A stretch of 25,429 bases of DNA from JBMCLJ01 sp048615375 (GTDB lineage Bacteria > Patescibacteriota > Dojkabacteria > JAOAGR01): NCBI GenBank assembly GCA_048615375.1, contig JBMCLJ010000009.1, forward strand, positions 1 through 25,429, given 5' to 3'. The notes under the pieces were generated by a model. The model had not been told where the DNA came from. It saw only the letters and a program-made list of their open reading frames with translations, and made no database searches. Of the stretch, positions 9,350 through 17,282 are shown one piece after another. Numbering within the stretch: the stretch's first letter is position 1; every line of letters begins with the position of its first letter. The position numbers and the translations under genes are program-made.

Positions 9350-11656
9350 GTGGCAGTAGATCTTGTAAAAGAACTTAATACCCGGCAGGCGGAGGCTGTA
9401 CTGCATGAAGGTTCGCCTTTGCTGATACTTGCAGGTGCCGGTTCGGGCAAGACCAAGGTGCTTACGCACCGGATGGCTCACCTCGTCCTTAATCGTGATA
9501 TAGCTCCCCAACGGATACTTGGCGTCACCTTTACGAACAAGGCCGCTAAAGAAATGCGATCACGCATCGAGCGACTTGTTGGGGGGAAGACTGACTTCTC
9601 ATTCCTCGGCACATTCCATAGTATCTGTGTTCGAATACTGAAAGTAGATGGCGAACACGTTGGTCTTGAGCCTACCTTCACTATCTATGATACAACTGAC
9701 CAGAAAGACATGGTCAAAGAAGCGATGAAATCGCTCAACATGGATATCAGGGAAATAAACCCCAATGGTATACATTGGGCTATCTCCAGCGCAAAAAACG
9801 ATCTTATCGACCATAAAAAGTATGGTAATCTTGTTGGAGACTTATTTACTGAACAAGTGGCTCGAGTATATCCCGTCTATCAGGAACTGCTCCAGGAGCG
9901 CAACGCGGTGGACTTTGATGATTTAATCATGAAGACAATCAAGTTATTTGAAACCAATGAAGAAATTAAAAAGAAGTATATTGACCGCTTTGATGAAATT
10001 CTTGTCGACGAATATCAGGATACAAACCCCGCTCAATACCGCCTGATTAAACTACTTGCCCAGGACAAGCAGAATATTGGTGTGGTTGGAGATGAAGATC
10101 AGTCAATTTACGGGTGGCGAGGTGCAGATATCAAGAATATTCTCTCCTTTGAAAAAGATTTTACAACACCAAAAGTTATTAAGCTTGAACAAAACTACCG
10201 TTCTACACAGAAAATTCTTGACGCGGCTCACTTTGTAATACATAAAAATACCGAGCGTCGGGAAAAAAAACTCTGGTCGGATAAAAAAGAAGGACCTGAT
10301 ATCAAGCTGTACCAGGCTCAGACAGAAGCTGACGAAGCAAGGTTTATTACCGCAACGATTAAAAAGATGGTAAAAAAAGGTTATCCCGAAGAAAATCTCC
10401 ATGATGTCGCGGTGCTGTACCGCGCGAATGCGCAAAGTCGTGCCATTGAAGAACAATTCCTTCGCGCTAAAATTCCTTACAAACTGGTTGGGGGGCAACG
10501 ATTCTACGACAGGAAAGAAATCAAGGATGTACTAGCGTATTTACGTATCTTCTATAACCCCGCTGATTCGCTTTCACTTATGCGAATTATTAATACTCCC
10601 GCTCGAGGTATAGGCCCGAAAACGATTACAGATTTAATCGAAACATCAAAGAATCTGAATATCCCGATTGTTGATTTACTATCAAACCTGGCATTGCTTT
10701 TTGAATTTAAAGATGAAATTGACGATTATGAGAAAAAACAGCGAGAGAAACACACTCCAGGAAATGAAGTAGGATTGCTCAATGAAGACTCACATGAGGA
10801 TATTGATGAATTTGTCGGATCACTTGCTGAATTCCGACAGACCCTTAAAGATTCTAAACTGCTCACCAACCGCCCGGTAATTAATGTCGGGCTTAAACTT
10901 AAACAAATTCGAGAGGATACCCTCGAATCGAATGTTACAGAATTTATAAAGTACGTCCTTGAAGAAATGGACTACCTGGCACACATAAATGACAATACAA
11001 AAGAAGGTGAATCACGACTGGAAAATATTAAAGAATTCTTAAGTGTCTCTGAAAAATACAATAGTCTCGGACTGGATGAAGGCCTCGCGAAACTTATAGA
11101 GGACGTTAGTTTGATAGAGGATATTCAGGAGCGGGAAGATGAGAAAGGTAAAAAGGCTGCCGTTAATCTTATGACGATGCACGCGGCGAAAGGGCTGGAA
11201 TTTGACACAGTATTTGTTGGAGGAATGGAGGAAAACATTTTTCCTCACTCCAGAACATTAACTGATCCGAAGGAAATGGAAGAAGAACGTCGGCTGGCGT
11301 ATGTCGCCATTACAAGGGCGAAGAATAACCTCTATCTTCTGTACGCTGTTGCAAGGAATTACTTTGGTTCCTACCAGTCTAATCCTGTATCCCGGTTTAT
11401 CGGTGATATTCCAGAATACTTACTTGAAGTTGAGCGTGGCTATGAACCTGTGCCTGAGCCTTCACGAGCGTCGGAGCCCTATTCAGATGTTGAAGAGGTT
11501 GAGGCGGCATACATTGATGTAGGTGATATGGTCTATCACGAACAATTTGGGGAAGGAAAAGTAAAAGACATTGAATATGATATGATAACTATAGATTTTA
11601 TTGACAAAGGTACTACTAAATTAATGGCTCAATTTGCAAAATTGAAGAAAATATAA
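9350..11656 (+). CDS. pcrA: PcrA/UvrD-type DNA helicase
   Basis: Superfamily 1A 3'-5' DNA helicase acting in repair, replication restart and clearing of stalled RNA polymerase. The 768-residue protein shows the motifs in order: Walker A GAGSGKT (29-35), motif Ia VTFTNKAAKEM (about 59-69), GTFHS (87-91), Walker B DEYQDT (220-225), GDEDQSIYGWRGAD (247-260) and QNYRST. In the second half are the UvrD-type VLYRANAQSR, the motif V region MTMHAAKGLEFD, and motif VI VAITRAK. The C-terminus (VGDMVYHEQFGEGKV onward) matches the PcrA/UvrD Tudor-like domain that contacts RNA polymerase, which favours PcrA/UvrD over Rep. It starts with GTG at 9350; no ribosome-binding site is visible. Length is close to the family norm of about 720-750. 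It stands alone after a strong terminator. Confidence 0.95.
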   Translation: MAVDLVKELNTRQAEAVLHEGSPLLILAGAGSGKTKVLTHRMAHLVLNRDIAPQRILGVTFTNKAAKEMRSRIERLVGGKTDFSFLGTFHSICVRILKVDGEHVGLEPTFTIYDTTDQKDMVKEAMKSLNMDIREINPNGIHWAISSAKNDLIDHKKYGNLVGDLFTEQVARVYPVYQELLQERNAVDFDDLIMKTIKLFETNEEIKKKYIDRFDEILVDEYQDTNPAQYRLIKLLAQDKQNIGVVGDEDQSIYGWRGADIKNILSFEKDFTTPKVIKLEQNYRSTQKILDAAHFVIHKNTERREKKLWSDKKEGPDIKLYQAQTEADEARFITATIKKMVKKGYPEENLHDVAVLYRANAQSRAIEEQFLRAKIPYKLVGGQRFYDRKEIKDVLAYLRIFYNPADSLSLMRIINTPARGIGPKTITDLIETSKNLNIPIVDLLSNLALLFEFKDEIDDYEKKQREKHTPGNEVGLLNEDSHEDIDEFVGSLAEFRQTLKDSKLLTNRPVINVGLKLKQIREDTLESNVTEFIKYVLEEMDYLAHINDNTKEGESRLENIKEFLSVSEKYNSLGLDEGLAKLIEDVSLIEDIQEREDEKGKKAAVNLMTMHAAKGLEFDTVFVGGMEENIFPHSRTLTDPKEMEEERRLAYVAITRAKNNLYLLYAVARNYFGSYQSNPVSRFIGDIPEYLLEVERGYEPVPEPSRASEPYSDVEEVEAAYIDVGDMVYHEQFGEGKVKDIEYDMITIDFIDKGTTKLMAQFAKLKKI

Positions 11657-11697
11657 CGTATAACTGCTTTTTGAATATAAATATAGGATAATTCCCG

Positions 11698-11703
11698 TAT
11701 ACT
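11698..11703 (+). promoter_or_regulatory. -10-like TATACT directly before the DUF4352-like gene
   Basis: TATACT ends 3 bases before ATG 11707. A second candidate, GATAAT, lies at 11687-11692, 14 bases before the ATG, and would fit a leaderless or very short-leader transcript better. No -35 is convincing. Confidence 0.35.
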
Positions 11704-11706
11704 ATA

Positions 11707-12384
11707 ATGAATCAATCAGCACCTACCTATTCTCCTCAAACCCCTGCTACTTACCAGACAGGAGCGTATACGCCTCCAGAGAACTACATACAACCTCAAA
11801 AAAAGAACAATAAACCACTTATTGTGACCTTGTCTATTATTGGAGGAATCTTATTGATCCTTTTGTTGATCTGTGGGTCGTGTATTGGTTTATTCGCGTA
11901 TGTAATTGCTACTACCGAACCAGAAACACCTCAGCTTGTGGACGTGAATGGGAATGAGCTCACAAACGGTGACTCTAATGATGAAGACCAGATATTCTAC
12001 CTGAAGGATTATATTGAATATGATGGTGTGATATTTTCAGCTCGGAGCGTGGTAGATCCCGTTACCAAAACCTATGGTTCTGCCAGTAACGGGAATCTAT
12101 ATATTGGTATTGAAGTGTACATCAAGAATGCTGATAGTTACTTTGTATATCCGTCAGCCATGGACTTCTCGGTAAAAAATGCGAATGGAGAAGTGTTTAC
12201 GAATGCTTATATTTTCCAGGAAGAATATGATGAATTGAATTCTGTTGACCTCGAAAGAGGAGAAAGTCTGAGTGGATACATTTTTTTTGAAATTCCAGCA
12301 AACAAATCTGTTCGCACGATGACACTGACGTACGAGGTCAGCTATTCCAGTGACGTGACAGTCCATCTTAAACCAAGACCCTGA
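11707..12384 (+). CDS. Membrane-anchored DUF4352-like protein
   Basis: The 225-residue product has a Pro/Gln/Tyr-rich cytoplasmic N-terminus (about 1-34), one transmembrane helix (about 38-66, rich in Ile/Leu with GGILLILLLICGS) and an extracytoplasmic domain. That domain (about 95-225) has the pattern of the DUF4352/telokin-like fold: YIEYDGVIFSARSV, then LYIGIEVYIKNADS, then a DFSVKNANGEVF strand, then the LERGESLSGYIFFEIP strand preceding the final strands. In this family such domains are small beta sandwiches on lipoproteins or membrane proteins; no enzymatic role is known. The gene ends with TGA and is immediately followed by remains of another surface-protein gene. Specific function is unknown. 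Confidence 0.8.
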   Translation: MNQSAPTYSPQTPATYQTGAYTPPENYIQPQKKNNKPLIVTLSIIGGILLILLLICGSCIGLFAYVIATTEPETPQLVDVNGNELTNGDSNDEDQIFYLKDYIEYDGVIFSARSVVDPVTKTYGSASNGNLYIGIEVYIKNADSYFVYPSAMDFSVKNANGEVFTNAYIFQEEYDELNSVDLERGESLSGYIFFEIPANKSVRTMTLTYEVSYSSDVTVHLKPRP

Positions 12385-12562
12385 TACTGCAGAATCCGTA
12401 GATTTTAAATTTGTATTATGTGCTAAACCTACGAAAGAAAGTACTCCAACAAGACCGATAGCAACTGGCAAACACCGGGCAACCAATATACCCACTGGTA
12501 ATGGACCTGGTATCATAACAATTGGGGGGCTAGGGTATCTAATTGTTCAACATGCAGGATGA
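12383..12562 (+). pseudogene. Decayed 3' end of a surface-protein gene
   Basis: Directly overlapping the previous stop, one frame is open for 59 codons to TGA 12560-12562, without a plausible start of its own (an in-frame TGA lies at 12356-12358). The translation ends in a Thr/Pro linker (KPTKESTPTRP), then IPTGNGPGIITIGGLGYLIV. That is the layout of a C-terminal anchor: an xPTGN motif followed by a hydrophobic glycine-rich helix, with the basic tail lost or short (QHAG). It is most likely a remnant of a gene like its neighbours, truncated at its 5' side. It could alternatively be the original 3' end of the DUF4352-like gene, separated by a frameshift near 12380. Confidence 0.55.
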
Positions 12563-12585
12563 AGACGGTGAGTAATCACCTTCTT
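12562..12585. terminator. Bidirectional hairpin between convergent genes
   Basis: GGTGA (12567-12571), loop GTAA and TCACC (12576-12580) form a 5-bp stem, extended by four more pairs after one mismatch (AAGA 12562-12565 with TCTT 12582-12585). It sits between a plus-strand and a minus-strand gene that end towards each other. T tracts are short on both sides. Confidence 0.5.
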
Positions 12586-12594
12586 AACCTGAAT

Positions 12595-13572
12595 TTATGC
12601 TGTTTTCCTGTGTCTCGAGGAGATCATCACACCAATACTTCCAATCACTCCTATAGCTAGTGATATATACGCGAACTCCTTAAGTTGACTTTTCGTCTCA
12701 GGCAGGTTTTGTCCTTGCCCTCCACTCACATTTACCGGTTCTTTTGTAATTATAACTCCAGCAGGATTCGTATCGTTATCCGGACTTCCTTGAGGAGGAG
12801 AAGTAGGACTGATTTGTGCAATTGAGCTTGGAGTGGGAGTAGTTTCCGGTGTCGTTGCTGTTTCAGTTGGCGTGACAGTGTCTTCAGGGGTTGTGACTAC
12901 CTCTGTAGGTGCTGGTGAAGTCGTTGAAGTAGGTGGGATGCTGTCGGTAGGTCTAATATCTGTTGGTGTAGGAGAAGTCTCCACATGCTGAGCACAAATA
13001 GTGAGTTTGTAATCAACTGACTGAGCACCTTCACCTTCTCCTTTGTGTTCAAATTTTACTTCGTTATCTCCTGCACCTACTGTAAAACCTGTTTCCCAGG
13101 GATCGATAGTAAACCAGGAATCGATACCTTCCCCCTCATCTTCATACTCTCCAATAGAAACTCCCTCAATAATAGCTTCAAATTCCTCATGTCCTTGATC
13201 CTGATCGCAGGAAGGATTGCTGTCATCATCAGGCCCATCGTCACATCCATCCTCCGGATGACCTTCTTTTACATGACCTATGATCATGATGTTTGAGTCA
13301 TAATCCAGCTCGAAGTCATAAGTTTCAGATTTTGGTTCTTTATCTCTCCGTAAAAAACCGTCGGCATAGGCTACAGCTCCCCAGCCATCCGGGCACTCTA
13401 AAAAATCCGGTTCTACATAATCTGTACCAAGGACGTTTTTATACTGATCCTCATCAGCATTCATAAATAGTACTAGTAACGAACCTGCAATCAGCCCTAC
13501 AGCGGCGATAGCAAGCCCGACCACGGTTAAATACAGTGTTTTATTTTGTTTTCTGCGTTTTTTTTGATTCAT
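12595..13572 (-). CDS. Surface protein with LPETK sorting-like C-terminus
   Basis: The 325-residue product has a strongly basic N-terminus (MNQKKRRKQNK), a transmembrane or signal helix (about 12-36), and an extracellular domain (about 50-205) that is rich in Asp/Glu/Gly with several Cys residues (for example in PSCDQDQGHEEFE and LTICAQHVE). A Thr/Pro/Ser stalk spans about 206-270. The C-terminus has LPETK (290-294), a hydrophobic helix (about 300-318, core ISLAIGVIGSIGVM) and the tail SSRHRKTA. This is the three-part layout of a sortase sorting signal, but with Lys where Gly is usual. No sortase gene is in the window, so it may simply be a membrane anchor. No ribosome-binding site is seen before the ATG. 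Function is unknown; a cell-surface location is well supported. Confidence 0.85.
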   Translation of the reverse strand: MNQKKRRKQNKTLYLTVVGLAIAAVGLIAGSLLVLFMNADEDQYKNVLGTDYVEPDFLECPDGWGAVAYADGFLRRDKEPKSETYDFELDYDSNIMIIGHVKEGHPEDGCDDGPDDDSNPSCDQDQGHEEFEAIIEGVSIGEYEDEGEGIDSWFTIDPWETGFTVGAGDNEVKFEHKGEGEGAQSVDYKLTICAQHVETSPTPTDIRPTDSIPPTSTTSPAPTEVVTTPEDTVTPTETATTPETTPTPSSIAQISPTSPPQGSPDNDTNPAGVIITKEPVNVSGGQGQNLPETKSQLKEFAYISLAIGVIGSIGVMISSRHRKTA

Positions 13573-14000
13573 GGGCAGTTTGTTTTAATTAAATACTTTT
13601 CGAAAACGTGGCATAAGTTGAAGCAGAAAGAATGTGAAAAATGCCAGGTATGTGGTTGAGGAAATGAAGTGAGGACATCACTCGTTGAGCAGTATGTAGA
13701 GGATAGGGAGTGAGGGGGTTGTGAAGCGAGGTAAAGTTAGGTTAAGATGAATAATTTGAGTACGAGTTCGTAATTCCGAAGCAAGAAAGATGTGAATGAG
13801 GGCAGAGGTAATTCATTACATTACTTTCTTTGTATAAGAGCAGTTGTAGATTGTTATTGCTATGTCAATAGCGGCGTTATAGAGATGACATAATAGTATG
13901 ATTTATAACTTTCTAATACTCATTATACATATTTTTCATTAGATGCAAAGAGGTAGTAAACAACTTTTGAAAAAGAATCTCTTGATGTATAATACTTTCT
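13573..14000. other. Gene-free gap with purine-rich island and inverted repeats
   Basis: This 428-base gap separates divergent genes. From about 13608 to 13812 the plus strand is about 70% purine and G-rich, with stops in all frames; it does not fit tRNA, RNase P, tmRNA or SRP RNA by eye. A palindrome TTTTCGAAAA is at 13597-13606 and TTTAATTAAA at 13584-13593, near the start of the minus-strand surface gene. An inverted pair TATGTCA (13861-13867) and TGACATA (13886-13892) lies further right. The last part holds the promoter of the next gene. Confidence 0.5.
13965..13993 (+). promoter_or_regulatory. Promoter of the Bax-inhibitor-1 family gene
   Basis: TTTTGA (13965-13970) and a perfect TATAAT (13988-13993) are 17 bases apart. 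The ATG at 14001 follows 7 bases after the -10 element, exactly where transcription should start, so the message is predicted to be leaderless. Confidence 0.7.
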
Positions 14001-14675
14001 ATGGAAACATCACAAATACAAACAGTACAATCCAGTTTTTCGTCCTATATGACCTTCGTGTTCGGGTGGATGTTCTACGGGATGATTATTTCCGGGATTG
14101 CTGCAATTCTTGTATACGCTTCACCTGCTCTTCAGGAAGCAGTGTTAGGTAGCAGTGCTGTTTTTTATACAATGATAGCCTTGCAGCTTGGAGCGGTTTT
14201 ATTGATTTCATTGTTATTAAACAGAATCAATGCGCTCGTAGCATTTTTACTATTTTCATTTTACTCTGCATTGACTGGTCTAACACTCTCTTCACTTTTA
14301 TTTGTGTATGATTTTAAGATGCTTGGTGGGGTATTTTTCATGACTGCTGGAATATATGGCGTTATGGCTACTTTAGGGTATGTTACTAAAGTTGATCTTT
14401 CCGGCTTACGAACTTTTTTCCTGATGGCAATTTTAGGAATTATCGGGTTTTCTGTTGCCAATATTTTTATTGGCTCTTCCGGTCTCGACTTGATTTTAAG
14501 TTACGTTACTATTCTCGTGTTCTCCGGTTTGACAGCCTATGATATGCAACGTATACGTAAAGCTTCCCAGATGGGCATCAGAGATCAGAAGTACGCGATT
14601 CTGGATGCTCTTGGAATGTATATTAATTTTATCAATATTTTTTTAAGTATTCTTAATATTGTCGGTAGGGATTAA
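14001..14675 (+). CDS. Bax inhibitor-1 / YccA-YbhL family membrane protein
   Basis: The 224-residue product is nearly all membrane, with about seven hydrophobic helices, and fits the BI-1 (TMBIM) family in length and pattern. Recognisable family features are the early FGWMFYGMIISGIAA helix, GIYGVMATLGYVTKVDL before the loop, and the C-terminal signature LTAYDMQRIRK followed by ALGMYINFINIFLSILNIVGRD-like residues (the conserved aspartates near the last helices are thought to gate ion leak in characterised members). Bacterial homologues include a calcium-leak channel in Bacillus and YccA, which interacts with the FtsH protease in E. coli. The role here, ion leak or protease modulation, cannot be decided. 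The gene ends 10 bases from the convergent regulator gene. Confidence 0.9.
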   Translation: METSQIQTVQSSFSSYMTFVFGWMFYGMIISGIAAILVYASPALQEAVLGSSAVFYTMIALQLGAVLLISLLLNRINALVAFLLFSFYSALTGLTLSSLLFVYDFKMLGGVFFMTAGIYGVMATLGYVTKVDLSGLRTFFLMAILGIIGFSVANIFIGSSGLDLILSYVTILVFSGLTAYDMQRIRKASQMGIRDQKYAILDALGMYINFINIFLSILNIVGRD

Positions 14676-14685
14676 ACACTACGAA

Positions 14686-15906
14686 CTAGGGAATTACTTC
14701 AGGATTTAACTCGATACCTTCCCCTTTTTTCGTTGTAATAATATCATTTGAAATCCCTTCTTTTACAAATTTTCTACGCATCCTGGAGATGATTTGATCA
14801 ATTGCATCTGGCGAGGCTTTCCTGGCATAGTCCTTTCCCCATGCCAGTCGTGCGAGCTTGCTTCTGCTCAGAAACTGCTCTTTTTGTAGCTCATTAAATA
14901 TTTTTCTTTCCCGTGCTGTAAGTGGCACATGCTGCAAGGACTCGGACATGACGTTTTTACTTGAATTTTTCAGGTTTTCTTTCCTGGGATATGAAGTATG
15001 ATCCTTGTGTTCATGCTGTTCCCCGGGTGTATTAACTTTATCAAGAGTTTGATGTTCATGTGCTTCCTTATGAATTTGATCAAATGCAAAAGACTTAGGT
15101 TCTTCTCGTTCTTCCGCATTTTCCTGGACAACTACAGGAACCTCTTCTTTTCGTTCTTCAAGTATATCCGTATGAGTGGGCGCTTCAACGCCAGTCGCTT
15201 CCATGAAATGTTCAAGAATTGAAGGTGTTATTGTTGATTCATGTGGAGTAGTCGTCTTATTTTTAAAAGATACATTTCTTGATCCTCCCCTGGAGGCACT
15301 GAGTATCGAGTGGAATAACCTTGTGACATCTCCTTCCATATCATCTAGTACATGGTGCGGATCAAGTGCGACATCTAATCCATTAATTGTAGTGCTCACA
15401 AGATCATGCAGCTCATGATCACTTAGCGTGAAATAAAGTGAGTGATCAAAGTACTCATAGTGAGATCTGGAAATACATATGAATTGAACATGCCCCTTAA
15501 GTATAAATTTGTACGATAAAAGATATCGTAGTGTCCTATCCTCAGTACATTCATGTATAAAAACCAGCTTGCGGGAAGTTTCTTCAAGATACCCTGCGAT
15601 CTCTTTCATTTCATAATAATTTGTACCCAGGACACGGTTGCTGTATTCCAGTACAGAGCGATCGTAATTGTGAGGAGAATCTTCTGCGCCAGATGGTATG
15701 AAAACTGGATAATATCTGAAATCAGTACCTGTCAGATATTTTTCGTAAAGTTCGTGGCGCTCAAAAAGATATCTGACAAATAACGTAGTGTTCGGAATCA
15801 CGGTAGAGAGTACAAGAACGGAGTTGCCTGCAAGAATGTGATGTGACAGTTTCTGATAGTCATTTTTATGTAAAGCGATTGTATTATAAATTGCGTCAGT
15901 TATCAT
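14686..15906 (-). CDS. Putative transcription regulator: degenerate ATPase-like domain plus OmpR-type winged helix
   Basis: The 406-residue product has three parts. Residues about 1-210 look like a P-loop ATPase that has lost its Walker A lysine: the first strand and loop read GNSVLVLSTVIPNTT (27-41) and a Walker-B-like strand reads KLVFIHECTE. Residues about 210-325 are a charged, His- and Glu-rich linker of low complexity. Residues 329-403 form a winged helix of the OmpR/PhoB type: LTARERKIFNEL, the SRSKLARLAWGKDY helix pair, IDQIISRMRRKF as recognition helix, and a terminal IITTKKGEGIEL wing. No receiver domain is present. The N-terminal assignment is inference from pattern; the DNA-binding domain is well supported. 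It is divergent from the DNA glycosylase gene across 72 bases, so it may control that gene and itself. Confidence 0.75.
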   Translation of the reverse strand: MITDAIYNTIALHKNDYQKLSHHILAGNSVLVLSTVIPNTTLFVRYLFERHELYEKYLTGTDFRYYPVFIPSGAEDSPHNYDRSVLEYSNRVLGTNYYEMKEIAGYLEETSRKLVFIHECTEDRTLRYLLSYKFILKGHVQFICISRSHYEYFDHSLYFTLSDHELHDLVSTTINGLDVALDPHHVLDDMEGDVTRLFHSILSASRGGSRNVSFKNKTTTPHESTITPSILEHFMEATGVEAPTHTDILEERKEEVPVVVQENAEEREEPKSFAFDQIHKEAHEHQTLDKVNTPGEQHEHKDHTSYPRKENLKNSSKNVMSESLQHVPLTARERKIFNELQKEQFLSRSKLARLAWGKDYARKASPDAIDQIISRMRRKFVKEGISNDIITTKKGEGIELNPEVIP

Positions 15907-15978
15907 GTCAGTCAGATGATAGAATTATCTTCCAAATTATTCAAATGACTACATGCTATGACATGATAGAATCAGTTC
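15907..15978. promoter_or_regulatory. Divergent promoter region, regulator and DNA glycosylase
   Basis: For the minus-strand regulator, TTTGAA (plus 15940-15945) and TATCAT (plus 15916-15921) are 18 bases apart, with the ATG 9 bases on. For the plus-strand glycosylase an extended -10, TGATAGAAT, ends at 15972, 6 bases before ATG 15979. The 10-bp sequence ATGATAGAAT is present twice in the same orientation (15916-15925 and 15963-15972). Inverted hexamers ATGTCA (15905-15910) and TGACAT (15959-15964) frame the region. Confidence 0.6.
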
Positions 15979-16572
15979 ATGCTTGCAAAGTCATTTTTTG
16001 CTCAAAATACCGTTCAAGTAGCACGTGATTTACTGGGCATGTACCTTGTACATGAAACTGAAACAGAAAAGACTGTTGGTAAAATCGTGGAAACAGAAGC
16101 ATATCTTGCAAAAAATGATCCCGCCTGCCACGCAGCGACTCGAAAGACTGTACGCAATGACGCGATGTTCCGGAGTCCTGGGACAATTTACGTGTACTTG
16201 AGTTACGGAATGTATATATTATTCAATATCAAGACCGGAGTTAAAGGTCATGGCGAAGCAGTGCTTATTCGTGCTATTGAGCCTGTTGAAGGAGTAGAAG
16301 TCATGATGAAAAGAAGGATGTGGAACGATCTCAAATCACACAAAAATCAATACGAATTGACCAACGGTCCTGGCAAGTTGGTGCTGGCAATGGGTATCAC
16401 CATGGATCATTACGGATGCAGTGCTACAAATACTCCACTCTATGTGACGAAGCCAACTGGAACCGATCCATTCAAAATCATTACGACAACGCGTATCGGC
16501 ATAAAGAAGGGCTGCGATCTACCACTCAGATTTTATATCGCGGGAAATGGCTATGTTTCGAAAGTTATTTAA
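15979..16572 (+). CDS. mpg: DNA-3-methyladenine glycosylase, Mpg/AAG family
   Basis: Base-excision repair enzyme that removes alkylated and deaminated purines such as 3-methyladenine and hypoxanthine. The 197-residue length is typical of bacterial members. Motifs align with human AAG: VARDLLG (14-20), then IVETEAY (36-42), in which E40 corresponds to the catalytic Glu125 and Y42 to Tyr127. H51 matches His136, YVYLSYGMYILFNI (71-84) is the conserved tyrosine-rich strand, and IRAIEP and NGPGKLVLAMGI are the later family motifs. The C-terminal RIGIKKG and DLPLRFYIAG are also typical. The start is favoured by an extended -10 element 6 bases upstream, giving a leaderless message. The stop overlaps by 8 bases with the end of the convergent exonuclease gene. 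Confidence 0.95.
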   Translation: MLAKSFFAQNTVQVARDLLGMYLVHETETEKTVGKIVETEAYLAKNDPACHAATRKTVRNDAMFRSPGTIYVYLSYGMYILFNIKTGVKGHGEAVLIRAIEPVEGVEVMMKRRMWNDLKSHKNQYELTNGPGKLVLAMGITMDHYGCSATNTPLYVTKPTGTDPFKIITTTRIGIKKGCDLPLRFYIAGNGYVSKVI

Positions 16573-17281
16573 CCATATCATTATCCCGGTATCCATGCAC
16601 AAAAATATCTTTGTAATATCCTTTTGCATAGAGAAGGCCGAGTTCCGGTAACGCGCTGTTGGCCGCGTTCACTTCTTCTTCTCTTCCCGAAAACCTCGTT
16701 ACTTCTTTGAGTGTATCAGCCAAAGGTTTCAAATAGATCACATCATTAATGTTGTACTGATGTAATTCGGGATCCCAGTCTTCAAAAGGTGTCATCCATT
16801 CCCGCTTATGAAACTCTTTCTTATTGATAATATCAACGTCTTTTTTGACAAAAAGTTTATAGATAATATCCATGTGGTGATCCTGAGTATAGGTACGGGT
16901 TATGAGTGAAGCGAGTTTTACATCATAAACAGGTTGAGCAGGCTTAACCCCGGTGAGCTGGTATAAAAAAGCTATATCCAGCTTGCCGTACCACAAAAGT
17001 TTTTCCTTGTCACTGAGAATTAGCTCACGAAGCCTGGAAACATCCGCCTGCTCGTCAAATGTATAGAGCATCTCCACGCGGAGTTTTCCTTCAGTGTCTT
17101 CAGAAGCGATAGTCCATAGCACTGACCTGTCTCTACCAGTATATAAACCGGTAAACTCACCGTCAATCGCACACCACCTGCAGTGCGAGTAATCAAAATG
17201 CAGCGTTCTGTCTATAACAAAAGAAATTTCTTCCCATTTGTCTTTTTGATGATCGTAGTACCTCCCTTGTGATGTAAACAT
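16565..17281 (-). CDS. RNase D-like DEDDy 3'-5' exonuclease
   Basis: The 238-residue protein has the exonuclease domain of the RNase D group, without the HRDC domains of full-length RNase D. The four acidic positions are visible: D40 and E42 in AIDGEF, D102 in YGKLDIAFL, and Y176 and D180 in QYNINDVIYL. VYDVKLASLI (118-127) is the conserved strand and helix between them. In the family these residues bind two metal ions and trim RNA or DNA 3' ends. The N-terminal 35 residues are not part of the domain. It starts one base after the secA stop on the same strand, so translation is probably coupled and the two share a transcript. Whether it trims tRNA precursors or another substrate is not known. 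Confidence 0.85.
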   Translation of the reverse strand: MFTSQGRYYDHQKDKWEEISFVIDRTLHFDYSHCRWCAIDGEFTGLYTGRDRSVLWTIASEDTEGKLRVEMLYTFDEQADVSRLRELILSDKEKLLWYGKLDIAFLYQLTGVKPAQPVYDVKLASLITRTYTQDHHMDIIYKLFVKKDVDIINKKEFHKREWMTPFEDWDPELHQYNINDVIYLKPLADTLKEVTRFSGREEEVNAANSALPELGLLYAKGYYKDIFVHGYRDNDMVK

Positions 17282-17282
17282 A

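Noticed and set aside
13943..14152. 69-codon plus-strand frame overlapping the BI-1 gene start
   Set aside because: It overlaps the BI-1 gene in another frame, and the well-placed promoter points to the BI-1 ATG.
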